Assembly: GCA_013178045.1 (NCBI GenBank)
Contig: JABLXP010000010.1
Coordinates: 1-64,000, forward strand
Reading direction: 5' to 3'
Origin: Bacillota bacterium
GTDB taxonomy: Bacteria > Bacillota > Ch66
DNA length: 64,000 nucleotides
Shown: positions 24,221 to 32,793 of the stretch, piece by piece
Numbering within the stretch: position 1 is the first letter of the stretch
How the letters are laid out: each line of letters opens with the position of its first letter
Program-made: the position numbers and the translations under genes
Notes under the pieces: generated by a model
Told to the model about the DNA's origin: nothing
Seen by the model: only the letters and a program-made list of their open reading frames with translations
The model's database searches: none

Positions 24221-24424
24221 GTGCAGGCCGGCCGGGCGGTGATCCCAGAAGTGAAATTTTTACGGGCACTGGCGTGCCTGTGCGTGATTCTGATTCACGT
24301 TACGGCTACGCCGATTTACGTTACCAGTCAGGGGTCCCGCCAACTGCTGTTTTACGTTACTGCTAACCAGTTTAACCAAGTTGGCTTACTTTCGCGCTGC
24401 CTACTTGGAAGCGGTGGTCTTTAG
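24221..24424 (+). pseudogene. Remnant of an acyltransferase-3 membrane protein
   Basis: A GTG start (24221) with GGAGG opens 67 codons whose segment EVKFLRALACLCVILIHVTA is typical of the first helix of acyltransferase family 3 (OafA/YrhL) proteins. NQFNQVGL follows, then the frame runs into unrelated codons and a stop. About 300 residues are missing. It probably results from a deletion joining the gene start to the upstream region of the phosphoesterase gene. Confidence 0.65.
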
Positions 24425-24496
24425 GTAGTTGAGGATTGAAGTTTGACTTTGCCGTCAACACTAGTGAGGGAAGGTGTTACGAGAAGGAGAGGAAAG

Positions 24497-25216
24497 ATGT
24501 CGCTGTTTGCTATTGCCGATCTCCATTTGTCATTCGCTAATCCCAAGCCAATGGATCTCTTCGGGGGACACTGGAAGGACCACGAACAGCGGATTAAAAA
24601 TAACTGGAATCAAGTTGTTCGGCCAGCGGACGTTGTCCTGGTTTGTGGCGATCTCTCCTGGGCCATGAAGTTACCGGAAGCAATGGTTGACCTGCAGTGG
24701 TTGGCTGAACTTAATGGCTTGAAAGTGCTGATCAAGGGCAACCATGATTACTGGTGGCCGGACAGCATCAATCGGCTGCGGGCTCAACTTCCACCTTCGA
24801 TTGTCGCGATCCATAATGATTATGTAGTGGTCGAGGGAGTGGCGGTCTGTGGGACGCGTGGCTGGGTTACTCCTGGCGATGACCTGTTCACCCCCCATGA
24901 CGAAAAAATATACCGACGCGAACTTCTCCGCTTGGAGATGTCCTTGAGCCAGGCGCATCGGGCCGGCTACTCTGCGCCGGTGGTCATGCTCCACTACCCT
25001 CCGTTTAACAATCTGGGGCAGCCCAGTGGGTTTGTGGATCTCATGCAGACTTACCGGGTGACTACTTGTGTCTACGGACATTTACATGCAGAAGGCCAGG
25101 CTAAAGCAATCACTGGCCATATCAACGGGATTGACTATAAACTGGTAGCCTGTGACTTCACGGACTTCCGACCAGTTAGTTTGGACAATTCGGCCAACAG
25201 CCCGGGTAATTTTTAA
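24497..25216 (+). CDS. Calcineurin-like metallophosphoesterase
   Basis: This 239-residue protein has the full motif set of the family: ADLHLSF (D-x-H) at the start, GDLSWAMK, KGNHDYWW (GNHD) near residue 85, the His in VVMLHYPPF, and GHLHAEG (GHxH) near residue 200. It binds two metals and cleaves phosphoesters; the natural substrate is unknown. The start ATG 24497 follows AGAAGGAGAGGAAAG; an upstream in-frame TTG at 24443 lacks a site. It may be co-transcribed with the truncated acyltransferase remnant. Confidence 0.92.
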   Translation: MSLFAIADLHLSFANPKPMDLFGGHWKDHEQRIKNNWNQVVRPADVVLVCGDLSWAMKLPEAMVDLQWLAELNGLKVLIKGNHDYWWPDSINRLRAQLPPSIVAIHNDYVVVEGVAVCGTRGWVTPGDDLFTPHDEKIYRRELLRLEMSLSQAHRAGYSAPVVMLHYPPFNNLGQPSGFVDLMQTYRVTTCVYGHLHAEGQAKAITGHINGIDYKLVACDFTDFRPVSLDNSANSPGNF

Positions 25217-25275
25217 CCTGGCGATCCATAAAAATTTTTTATTATGTAGGAATCTTAGCAGGAAAAACAGAAAAA

Positions 25276-25358
25276 TGTCGAATAATCATATATACATATA
25301 TAAAAGAATACTATGTTAAGCAAAATATATTGACCGTTTCTTTGTAAAACTAGTCGAA
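25276..25358 (+). promoter_or_regulatory. Spo0A-box-like sites in the sensor kinase promoter
   Basis: TGTCGAA at 25276-25282 matches the Spo0A core, and AGTCGAA at 25352-25358 matches six of seven bases. Both lie in the 172-base region before the kinase gene. Feedback of Spo0A on a phosphorelay kinase would be plausible. Confidence 0.4.
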
Positions 25359-25388
25359 GATTTTTTTGCAGAAAGGTACGTGACAGGT

Positions 25389-26591
25389 ATGATGACTATG
25401 GATGGAAATGGAGCAGCATCTGTGCCTTTAATTCCCAGGAGAAAGCGGGCTCCCAATACATTATTTCAGGAAGCGCAGCCGCAGGACACCCGGTTATGCC
25501 AGTCAATGGTGGCTGCCATGGAGAGCAGGGGTATAACTTTGCAAAATCTCCTTAACCAGAGCGCCTTTGTTTTGGAGTCTATCCCCGAAGCTGTGGTAGG
25601 GATAGATGTTCACGAGAATATTATCATTTTTAATAAAGCGGCGGAACAGCTCTACGGAAAATCCGCGGCTGAAGTAATTGGCCGACGGTACAGTGATGTT
25701 TTTCATTTTTCTCGTCTGGAGGATTCATTGCTGCTACGAACTCTTTATGCGGGTGAAGAACTGCGCAGAAAAGAACTGACTTGGAGTTCTTTTTTACAGA
25801 AAGAAGTGTATTTTCTGTGCAGCACATCACGAATATTCGACGTTCAGGGGAAACTGATTGGCGCGATCATTTTGCTACAAGATTTGACCCTGCAGCGTAA
25901 ATACGAGGACTCGATTGAACAGGCGAAATTGCTAGCGACAGTAAGTGAACTGGCGGCCGGCACCGCGCACGAAATCAGAAATCCATTAACCACGGTCAAA
26001 GGATTTCTCCAGCTTATGGCAGCTAAGCCAGACCGCGATCCCGATGAGCTGGAGTGGATTAAGCTCATGATTCAAGAGGTTGACCATGTTAACAGTGTGA
26101 TCAGCAATTTCTTGCTTCTGTCGAAACCGAAACCCCAAGAAATCAAGGTGTTGGATCTAAATTTGTTGCTCCGGGATCTTTTACCGCTGGTTACCAACCA
26201 GTGTTTGCTTATGGACATTAGCCTTGAGACCGAGATCATGCTTCAGCCGGCCCTGGTTGAGGGTGATGCCAACCAGATCAAACAGGTTATATTAAACCTC
26301 GTGAACAATGCGCTCCAGGCCATGCCAGATGGCGGTAAGCTCTCGCTCAGCAGCCGGCTCTCACCAACGGAAAATTTTGTGGAGATTATGATCAAAGACA
26401 CTGGCGTCGGTATTCCAACAGAAAACCTGGGTAAGCTTTTTATGCCTTTCTTCAGTACAAAACCAAACGGTACTGGTCTTGGGTTGACGATCGCCTGTCG
26501 GATTGTTCGGGATCTGGGAGGAAGAATTGAAGTCACCAGCGAAATAAATCAGGGGACGTGTTTTGTGATTAAGCTTCCCGTAATTTCTTAA
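25389..26591 (+). CDS. PAS-domain sensor histidine kinase (sporulation-kinase type)
   Basis: About 400 residues with no membrane segment. A PAS domain (about 60-175, ESIPEAVVGIDVHENIIIFN) is followed by a HisKA dimerisation domain with the phosphoacceptor motif AAGTAHEIRNPLTTVKGFLQ (His near residue 198). A HATPase_c domain follows with N box LVNNALQAMPDGG, G1 DTGVGIPTEN and G2 GTGLGLTIA. The layout matches soluble sporulation kinases of the KinA/KinE type. No response regulator gene is adjacent, as is usual for such orphan kinases. The start is uncertain (GTG 25380, ATG 25389, 25392 or 25398). Confidence 0.88.
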   Translation: MMTMDGNGAASVPLIPRRKRAPNTLFQEAQPQDTRLCQSMVAAMESRGITLQNLLNQSAFVLESIPEAVVGIDVHENIIIFNKAAEQLYGKSAAEVIGRRYSDVFHFSRLEDSLLLRTLYAGEELRRKELTWSSFLQKEVYFLCSTSRIFDVQGKLIGAIILLQDLTLQRKYEDSIEQAKLLATVSELAAGTAHEIRNPLTTVKGFLQLMAAKPDRDPDELEWIKLMIQEVDHVNSVISNFLLLSKPKPQEIKVLDLNLLLRDLLPLVTNQCLLMDISLETEIMLQPALVEGDANQIKQVILNLVNNALQAMPDGGKLSLSSRLSPTENFVEIMIKDTGVGIPTENLGKLFMPFFSTKPNGTGLGLTIACRIVRDLGGRIEVTSEINQGTCFVIKLPVIS

Positions 26592-26635
26592 AGGAAGCAA
26601 GAATAAGGTGGCCAGTGGTGGCTGCCTTTTTATTT

Positions 26636-26827
26636 TCACATCGCGAAGAAGCGAATCGCGAGATTGATAATTACACCGGTCAGAACAGCCAAAATCCAAT
26701 GCTGGATGTTTTCCAGCTTTTTTTCAACTCGCTCAATCGCAATATTCTGCCGTTTCTGCCCTTCCTCAAGTTCACAGATTTTTTCATCCATCACGGCCAG
26801 TTTTATTTTCATTTCTTCTAATTCCAA
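26636..26827 (-). CDS. XhlA-like small coiled-coil membrane protein
   Basis: This protein of about 63 residues has a charged coiled-coil N-terminus (KICELEEGQKRQNIAIERVE) and one C-terminal membrane helix (WILAVLTGVIINLAIRFF). The layout matches hemolysin XhlA, which accompanies phage-type holins. TTG 26827 follows the strong site GGGGGTGA, while a GTG at 26875 gives a longer form. No holin or amidase gene lies nearby, so this is a lone gene rather than part of a visible prophage. It is divergent from prkA. Confidence 0.65.
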   Translation of the reverse strand: MELEEMKIKLAVMDEKICELEEGQKRQNIAIERVEKKLENIQHWILAVLTGVIINLAIRFFAM

Positions 26828-27016
26828 CTTAATCACCCCCGGTGCATTATATGAAAAGTTTTCCAATAATGTCACCTCTTAATTCAAACCAGTAGCCAGG
26901 TGCAAAAATTGGGTATAGGAGCATATAAATAGATAACTACAATTTGTAGGAATCTTCTATCGAGATTGTCAGCCTAATCTCGACCCTGGATTGGTGAGGA
27001 GAGGGGAGGCTATCTA

Positions 27017-28942
27017 ATGGCAGCTGATTTTACAAAATTGATCAAGGGTGATCGGGCCCAACGAAAACATGAGCATTGGGAGGGGACTTTTCTTGATTAT
27101 CTGGTGATAGTCAAGGAAAATCCCAGTGTAACGATGTTGGCCCACCAGCGTATTTATGAACTGATTACCCGACCGGGTGTCGAGGTGATCAGAACTGAGG
27201 AAAACCCTCGTCTGAGAAGAATTTTCGGCAACGAGGTAATTCGTCGTTATAAATTCTTCCAGGATGACTTTTTCGGGATTGACAGAACCATCATGGAGAT
27301 TGTCCGGTACTTCCATTCGGCGGCAATGAAGGGAGAAGAGTCCCGCCAGGTGCTGTACCTGGTGGGACCAGTGGGCTCAGGGAAATCTTCCCTCATGGAA
27401 AGCCTGAAAAGAGCTCTCGAAGCCAGCCCCCCAATCTTTGCGCTCAAGGGTTGTCCGATGCGGGAAGAGCCACTCCATTTAGTACCGAAACACCTAAGAA
27501 AAGAGTTTGAAGATCTGCTTAAAGTAAAAATTGAGGGTGATCTGTGCCCGCACTGTCGTTACCGTTTGGTTAATGATTACCGCGGCGAGTACGAAAACTT
27601 CCCCGTGGAGACGGTCGATTTTTCAATTCGTTCCCGGAAGGGGATCGCGGTCGTGCCGCCCGTTGACCCGAATAACCAGGACACTTCGGTGCTGATTGGT
27701 TCGGTGGACATCTCAAAGATGGATCTCTATCCCGAACATGATCCCCGGGTGCTGTCGCTTAATGGTGCTTTTAACGTTGGTAACCGGGGAATTGTGGAGT
27801 TCATTGAAGTGTTTAAGAACGATGTGGAATACCTGCACGCGATTATCACTGCGACCCAGGAGAAGTCGATTCCTTCGCCAGGTAAAGGGCCGATGATTTA
27901 TTTTGATGGCGTGATTCTTGCTCACTCCAATGAAGCGGAATGGAACAAGTTTAAGGCCGACCATACCAATGAAGCCATTCTTGACCGGATTGTGAAGATT
28001 GAAGTGCCCTACTGCCTGGAACTGAATGAAGAGATCAAGATCTACGAGAAGATCTTGCGGCAGAGTAAATTTGCTGCCCATATTGCTCCCCATACCATTG
28101 AAGTGGCTTCAATGTTTGCTATTTTAACCCGCCTGGCACCTTCAAATAAGGCAGACCCATTAACCAAGCTGAAGATCTATAATGGCGAAGAGATTGTGGA
28201 GAAGGGGGCCACCAAAAAGATCGACATTCACGAACTGCGGCAGGAAGCTCCCCGTGAGGGCATGACCGGCATCTCCACCCGTTTTGTGATGAAGGCGATC
28301 GATAACGCTTTTTCCGAATCAGAAAACGATTGCATTAGCCCGATCCTCGTGCTCGAGTCTCTGATTAAGTCAGTCCGGGGCTTAACTGTTTCCGATGATG
28401 AAAAGAAATGTTATCTGGGATTCCTCCAGGATACGATTCGTAAGGAATATAACCGGATTCTGGAGAAGGAGGTTACCCGGGCTTTTATACACGGGTACAA
28501 GGAACAAGCAGAGACCCTGTTTAATAACTATCTGGACCATGCGGAAGCCTTTGTGAATAAGACCAAAATCAAGGACCGCAATACCGGCGAAGAACTGGAA
28601 CCAGATGAAAAGTTCTTGCAGTCTATTGAAGAACAGATCGGCATCACCGGCACGGCGGCCAAGGGTTTCCGCCAGGATGTGACCGCATACATGTTTGCCA
28701 TGCTGCGTAATGGCGCGATGATTGACTACACCAGTTATGAACCACTGAAAGAGGCGATCGAGAAAAAACTTACTGCTTCGGTAAAAGAACTGTCCCGCGT
28801 GATTACCCAGGCCAAGGTCCGGGATAAAGAGCAGAGCAAGAAGTACGAAGCGATGGTGGAGGAAATGAAGCGTAACGGGTACTGTGACCACTGCTGTAAT
28901 GTGGTTCTGAAATATGCGGCCAATAACCTCTGGAAGGATTAG
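27017..28942 (+). CDS. prkA: PrkA-type serine protein kinase/AAA+ protein
   Basis: This 641-residue protein matches sporulation PrkA throughout. The N-terminal AAA+ part has Walker A LVGPVGSGKSSLMESLKRAL (about 114-133), then the segment CPMREEPLHLVPKHLR and the zinc-like CPHCRYRL. The C-terminal PrkA domain follows (GMTGISTRFVMKAIDNA). PrkA is made in the mother cell of Bacilli and helps activate late sporulation genes; whether it acts as kinase or protease is debated in the literature. ATG 27017 follows GAGAGGGGAGG. yhbH and spoVR follow with gaps of 10 and 15 bases, so the three form one operon. Confidence 0.95.
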   Translation: MAADFTKLIKGDRAQRKHEHWEGTFLDYLVIVKENPSVTMLAHQRIYELITRPGVEVIRTEENPRLRRIFGNEVIRRYKFFQDDFFGIDRTIMEIVRYFHSAAMKGEESRQVLYLVGPVGSGKSSLMESLKRALEASPPIFALKGCPMREEPLHLVPKHLRKEFEDLLKVKIEGDLCPHCRYRLVNDYRGEYENFPVETVDFSIRSRKGIAVVPPVDPNNQDTSVLIGSVDISKMDLYPEHDPRVLSLNGAFNVGNRGIVEFIEVFKNDVEYLHAIITATQEKSIPSPGKGPMIYFDGVILAHSNEAEWNKFKADHTNEAILDRIVKIEVPYCLELNEEIKIYEKILRQSKFAAHIAPHTIEVASMFAILTRLAPSNKADPLTKLKIYNGEEIVEKGATKKIDIHELRQEAPREGMTGISTRFVMKAIDNAFSESENDCISPILVLESLIKSVRGLTVSDDEKKCYLGFLQDTIRKEYNRILEKEVTRAFIHGYKEQAETLFNNYLDHAEAFVNKTKIKDRNTGEELEPDEKFLQSIEEQIGITGTAAKGFRQDVTAYMFAMLRNGAMIDYTSYEPLKEAIEKKLTASVKELSRVITQAKVRDKEQSKKYEAMVEEMKRNGYCDHCCNVVLKYAANNLWKD

Positions 28943-28952
28943 GGTGGATGAG

Positions 28953-30122
28953 ATGACTGTTTTTCGAGAATTTTCAGGTCAAGGACGTGACCGGTCGGCT
29001 GAAGATCGACGGCGGCACAGGCAGTTGGTGGAAGACTCGATCAAGAAGAACATTGGCCAGATCATTGCCGAAGAGAGCATTATCGGCCAGAGTAAAGATA
29101 AGAAGATCAAGATCCCGATCCGGGGGCTGAAAGAATACCAGTTTATCTACGGAGACAATAAGCCTGGCGTAGGAACAGGGGCGGGTGACGAACAGCGAGG
29201 TCAACGAATTGGTCGTGACCGGGTGCAAGAAGGGCAAACCGGTTCCCAGCCGGGAAAAGAAGAGGGAGAAGACATCTACGAAACCGAGGTCACTATCGAG
29301 GAACTGATCAACTATCTATTTGAAGACCTGCAGCTACCTTACATGGAACGCAAGAAACTAGCGGAGATCGTGGCAGTGACCAGTTTTAAACGGTCGGGTT
29401 ACCAGCGTAAAGGAATCCTACCCCGTCTGGCTAAACGCCGTACGGTGGTAGAAAAAATAAAAAGAAAACAGGCCACTAAACGTCTTTTAGATGAGCATGG
29501 AGAAGAGTGGGAAGAGCGCCGGTTCCCGTTTAAGGAGGATGATCTGCGCTTTCACCGGATGAAGGCGGAATTCAGAAAGGAATCTAACGCGGTCGTACTA
29601 TGTATCATGGATACTTCTGGCTCAATGGATCAAACCAAGAAATATCTGGCCAGAAGCTTTTTCTTCTTATTGTATCAATTCGTCCGCCTTCGGTACCAGC
29701 ACGTGGAGGTTGTCTTTGTGGCGCACTCGACGGAAGCCAAAGAGGTCAACGAGGATGAATTTTTCCATCGGGGAGAGTCAGGCGGAACAATGATCAGCAG
29801 CGGTTATCAAAAAGCTTTGGATATTATTGAAGAGAGATATAACCCGGAAATCTGGAACATTTACGCCTTCCACTGCAGCGATGGGGAGAACTGGCCAGAA
29901 GATAACGAAAAGGCGGTCCGGTTGGCCAATCACCTTTGCGAAGTTTGTAATCTGTTTGGTTATGGAGAAATTGTGACATCCTGGAGCCCTCAGAATACCA
30001 TGCGGAGCGAGTTTGAAACTAAGGTCAAGCACCGGAATTACTGTTGTGTAACTTTTTCCGCCAAGGAAGATGTCTGGCCGGCTTTTCGACAGTTGCTCAA
30101 GGTGGAAGCAGACCAGGAGTGA
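28953..30122 (+). CDS. yhbH: Sporulation protein YhbH (DUF444, VWA-like)
   Basis: About 389 residues of the YeaH/YhbH family. A basic N-terminus (RHRQLVEDSIKKNIGQIIAE) and a Gly/Gln-rich linker precede a von Willebrand A-like domain. The metal site VLCIMDTSGSMD has the DxSxS signature. ATG 28953 is preferred because GGGTGG lies just upstream; a longer form overlapping prkA is possible but unlikely. Always found with prkA and often with spoVR, it probably partners the AAA+ kinase as MoxR/VWA pairs do. Confidence 0.93.
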   Translation: MTVFREFSGQGRDRSAEDRRRHRQLVEDSIKKNIGQIIAEESIIGQSKDKKIKIPIRGLKEYQFIYGDNKPGVGTGAGDEQRGQRIGRDRVQEGQTGSQPGKEEGEDIYETEVTIEELINYLFEDLQLPYMERKKLAEIVAVTSFKRSGYQRKGILPRLAKRRTVVEKIKRKQATKRLLDEHGEEWEERRFPFKEDDLRFHRMKAEFRKESNAVVLCIMDTSGSMDQTKKYLARSFFFLLYQFVRLRYQHVEVVFVAHSTEAKEVNEDEFFHRGESGGTMISSGYQKALDIIEERYNPEIWNIYAFHCSDGENWPEDNEKAVRLANHLCEVCNLFGYGEIVTSWSPQNTMRSEFETKVKHRNYCCVTFSAKEDVWPAFRQLLKVEADQE

Positions 30123-30137
30123 ACTGGGGGTGGAAGC

Positions 30138-31520
30138 ATGAATGATTATACCTTAAAAGATCTGGTCGAGTGGAACGAGCGAATCGAAGCCATCGCCCGG
30201 GCTGCCGGTCTGGACTACTACGAGCAGGAATTTGAGATTTGTGATTATGAGGATATGCTCTGTTATGAAGCCTATGTTGGAATGCCTTCGCGCTATCCCC
30301 ACTGGAGTTTTGGGAAAGCCTATGACCGTTTGAGTACCTTTTATAAGTACAATCTGGTCGGTTTACCTTACGAAATGGTGATCAATTCGAACCCCTGTCT
30401 GGCCTATCTGATGAAGGACAACAGTCTGTTGCTGCAAATCTTAACCATGGCCCACGTGTACGGACACAACGACTTTTTCAAGAACAACCGGCTGTTCAAG
30501 CAGGGTACCCGGGCGGAATACACCGTGGAAATGTTCAAGAATCACGCCGACCGGGTTCGCAGCTACATTTATGACCCCAGTATTGGCTACCAGCGGGTAG
30601 AAAGGGTGCTGGACGCAGCCCATGCTTTGCGCTGGCAGACCACCCGGGTGATTGGCGAAAAGAGAATCAGCCACGAGGAAAAGAAAAAAAGAATCCTGGA
30701 GCGTTACAACCAGACCAGGAAAGAACACGAGTGGTTATTTCCAGACCAGGAGGAGCTGCTACCCGATCTGAACAAGATTCCCCTGGAGCCTGATGAGGAC
30801 TTGCTGTCTTTTATCGTTGAGTTTGGTCAATTACAGGCATGGGAAAAAGATTTGATCAATATTGTGATTGAAGAGACTAAATACTTTCTACCGCAGGTAG
30901 AAACCAAAATCATGAACGAAGGTTGGGCCAGTTACTGGCACCACCGGATCTTGAACCAGCTTGGGTTACCACCTGGCCTGCACCTGGAATTTCTTACCCG
31001 TCACAACCTGATCATTCGGCCAGTCACCGGCGCGGTCAATCCTTATCAAATTGGCTTCAAGATCTTCGAGGACCTGGTCAGGCGATTCTCTGATGACCCC
31101 AAGAAAATCTTCGAGGTCCGCACCCTGGAACGGGATCAGTCTTTTTTACGCCGTTACCTAACCCATGAACTCTGTCAGGAGTTAAATCTGTTCGAGTTTC
31201 GCAAAAAGGGTCGAGATTATCTGATTACGGAAATAGCTGATGAAGAGGGGTGGAAAAAAATCCGTGACAGTCTGGCTCAGGCAGTCGGGCTAGGCAATGT
31301 GCCGGTGATTAAAGTGGTAGATGTATCGAATAAAGACCGGTCGTTAATTCTCCAGCACGAATATGATGGGCGGGAATTAGAACTCACGTATGCCAGTGAA
31401 ACCCTGAAGTATTTGGTTAATCTATGGGGGGCTAGGGTGACCCTGTATACCCGGCTGGGTCAGTCCGAAAAGATGCTCGTCTGCAACGAAGACTTGGTGA
31501 CGGTCGGTCAGCGGAATTGA
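30138..31520 (+). CDS. spoVR: SpoVR family protein
   Basis: The 460-residue product matches SpoVR, needed for normal spore cortex in Bacilli. Conserved segments are visible: the opening ARAAGLDYYEQEFEICDYED, the MPSRYPHWSFGKAYD motif (about 50-65), HVYGHNDFFKNN with conserved His residues, the NEGWASYWHHRI segment and VNPYQIGFKIFEDL. It is cytoplasmic and ends the prkA-yhbH-spoVR operon. Biochemical role is not known. Confidence 0.95.
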   Translation: MNDYTLKDLVEWNERIEAIARAAGLDYYEQEFEICDYEDMLCYEAYVGMPSRYPHWSFGKAYDRLSTFYKYNLVGLPYEMVINSNPCLAYLMKDNSLLLQILTMAHVYGHNDFFKNNRLFKQGTRAEYTVEMFKNHADRVRSYIYDPSIGYQRVERVLDAAHALRWQTTRVIGEKRISHEEKKKRILERYNQTRKEHEWLFPDQEELLPDLNKIPLEPDEDLLSFIVEFGQLQAWEKDLINIVIEETKYFLPQVETKIMNEGWASYWHHRILNQLGLPPGLHLEFLTRHNLIIRPVTGAVNPYQIGFKIFEDLVRRFSDDPKKIFEVRTLERDQSFLRRYLTHELCQELNLFEFRKKGRDYLITEIADEEGWKKIRDSLAQAVGLGNVPVIKVVDVSNKDRSLILQHEYDGRELELTYASETLKYLVNLWGARVTLYTRLGQSEKMLVCNEDLVTVGQRN

Positions 31521-31549
31521 AGTCGTTATCAACAGGCCCAATAAGTATC

Positions 31550-31579
31550 AGAAGGGGCAGCTTAATGGCCACCCCTTCT
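31550..31579. terminator. Hairpin between spoVR and the convergent fmdB-type gene
   Basis: AGAAGGGG (31550-31557) and CCCCTTCT (31572-31579) form a perfect 8-bp stem between two convergent genes. No real T run follows on either strand, so termination would be weak or assisted. Confidence 0.45.
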
Positions 31580-31600
31580 ATGCTATTTGTTTCCTTTTCA

Positions 31601-31840
31601 TTAGGCAAGTCCTTCGCTCTTTTCCTTATCTTTGCGCTTGTAATAATCTTCAACCATCTTTTTCCCGCTCCAGTCGCCACCTTTTAATTCCCCGGCTCCC
31701 TTGAGTAGAACCGAGCCCCCTGTGATGAGGCGTTTTATGTGGCCAGAGCAAGTAGGACATTCCTGGAGAACGGGATCACTAATCCGCTGAAATTTTTCAA
31801 AGCGGCCACACTTTGGACACTCATAGGTGTATGTTGGCAA
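31601..31840 (-). CDS. FmdB-type zinc ribbon protein
   Basis: The 79-residue product begins PTYTYECPKCGRFEKFQRIS and has a second CPTC pair, giving the CxxC...CxxC zinc ribbon of the FmdB regulatory protein family. A flexible Gly/Lys-rich tail follows (GAGELKGGDWSGKKMVED). TTG 31840 is used, with GGGAGG seven bases upstream. Such proteins are often annotated as putative regulators, but their role is not established. Confidence 0.88.
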   Translation of the reverse strand: MPTYTYECPKCGRFEKFQRISDPVLQECPTCSGHIKRLITGGSVLLKGAGELKGGDWSGKKMVEDYYKRKDKEKSEGLA

Positions 31841-31993
31841 GTCTGATCCCTCCCTTCACCCAAATTATAAACTTCAGATCCTGGACGTTGTCAACTACCG
31901 GGAGAAATCTGTGGTGGTTTGCTATAATCGCACAGTTTATAAATCCCTGGGATTTTTGTCTTAGATCGTGTAAAATTACATATATGGCTAGCT

Positions 31994-32191
31994 TCACCTG
32001 CTGGCCTCGGACAAAGGGATGAGACACATCACGCTGATGGGAATTTCTTCAGCTTTTGCTTTGGCGATGAGGTCTTTGGCGGTCTGAGCATCGGTTTCGA
32101 TTTCTTTCCCTCCAGCTAATTGCAGATAATATCTGTTGTTAGCCTTGTTGATTATGACTCCAATCACGAAAACCTCATCCAGGCTGTCCAT
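31994..32191 (-). CDS. Small protein of unknown function
   Basis: This 65-residue product (MDSLDEVFVIGVIINKANNR opening) looks like a compact alpha/beta protein: strands EVFVIGVII and RYYLQLAGG, then a helix AQTAKDLIAKAKAE and a hydrophobic end. The ATG at 32191 follows AGGAGG with an 11-base gap. It sits beside the zinc ribbon gene on the same strand, about 150 bases away. I do not recognise the family. Confidence 0.6.
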   Translation of the reverse strand: MDSLDEVFVIGVIINKANNRYYLQLAGGKEIETDAQTAKDLIAKAKAEEIPISVMCLIPLSEASR

Positions 32192-32321
32192 GCCTGATTC
32201 GCCTCCTGAAGTGTATTATTTCCTTATTATAGCTTCGGCAAACTTGGCGCAAAACCTGCTGCCCTTAAGTCATGTTTTCGATTCATTAAGTTTAAATAAA
32301 AACTTGAGGAGCTGATGTTTA

Positions 32322-32777
32322 GTGCCCAACTATGAAACCCCGTTTCAGTTGAAGTTTCTCAGAGAAGAAAAACACCTGATTAAACCAAAGTTGTCTGTGC
32401 GGGTCCAGTCCCAGATGTTGTTTGATGTCCTGTTCCAGTATACCAAGGATGAAGCGGAAGAGGTACGGTTAAAGGAGTTTATCGACCGTATCCGGAACAC
32501 TGAAGATGGTATTTACGGAAATGGGCCTTTCTCCGTTCCTTTGGCGGAGCTTGCTTATCTGGAAGAGGGCTGTAAGGAACTGGAGTTAATGGGCTGGGTA
32601 GAAGTGCCAGTTTTTGTTTTTGAACTGGTGGTGAATTCCTCGGGAGAGGAAAACGATGAGCCGGGGCCAGATAAAGGGGCGATAACTGATCTGCTAGCTG
32701 AAATGTTCCTATACAATTTTTCGCCAGTGCCGAATCAGATTTATGTTTATCCGAAGACCCTGGCGATGTGGGTTTAA
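32322..32777 (+). CDS. Unknown 151-residue acidic protein
   Basis: I do not recognise this protein. It opens PNYETPFQLKFLREEKHLIK and contains a helical segment rich in Glu (YTKDEAEEVRLKEFIDRI) and an acidic stretch (SGEENDEPGPDKG). It ends in strand-like sequence. GTG 32322 has GAGGAG ten bases upstream. It is monocistronic and converges on the aminotransferase gene with a 16-base gap. No signal peptide or membrane helix is seen. Confidence 0.6.
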   Translation: MPNYETPFQLKFLREEKHLIKPKLSVRVQSQMLFDVLFQYTKDEAEEVRLKEFIDRIRNTEDGIYGNGPFSVPLAELAYLEEGCKELELMGWVEVPVFVFELVVNSSGEENDEPGPDKGAITDLLAEMFLYNFSPVPNQIYVYPKTLAMWV

Positions 32778-32793
32778 TGCTCTTGTTTTTTGC

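Noticed and set aside
26880-27016. SigE or SigK promoter before prkA
   Set aside because: GCATATA-like sequence occurs, but no properly spaced -10 match could be found; the sporulation sigma assignment would rest only on knowledge from Bacillus.
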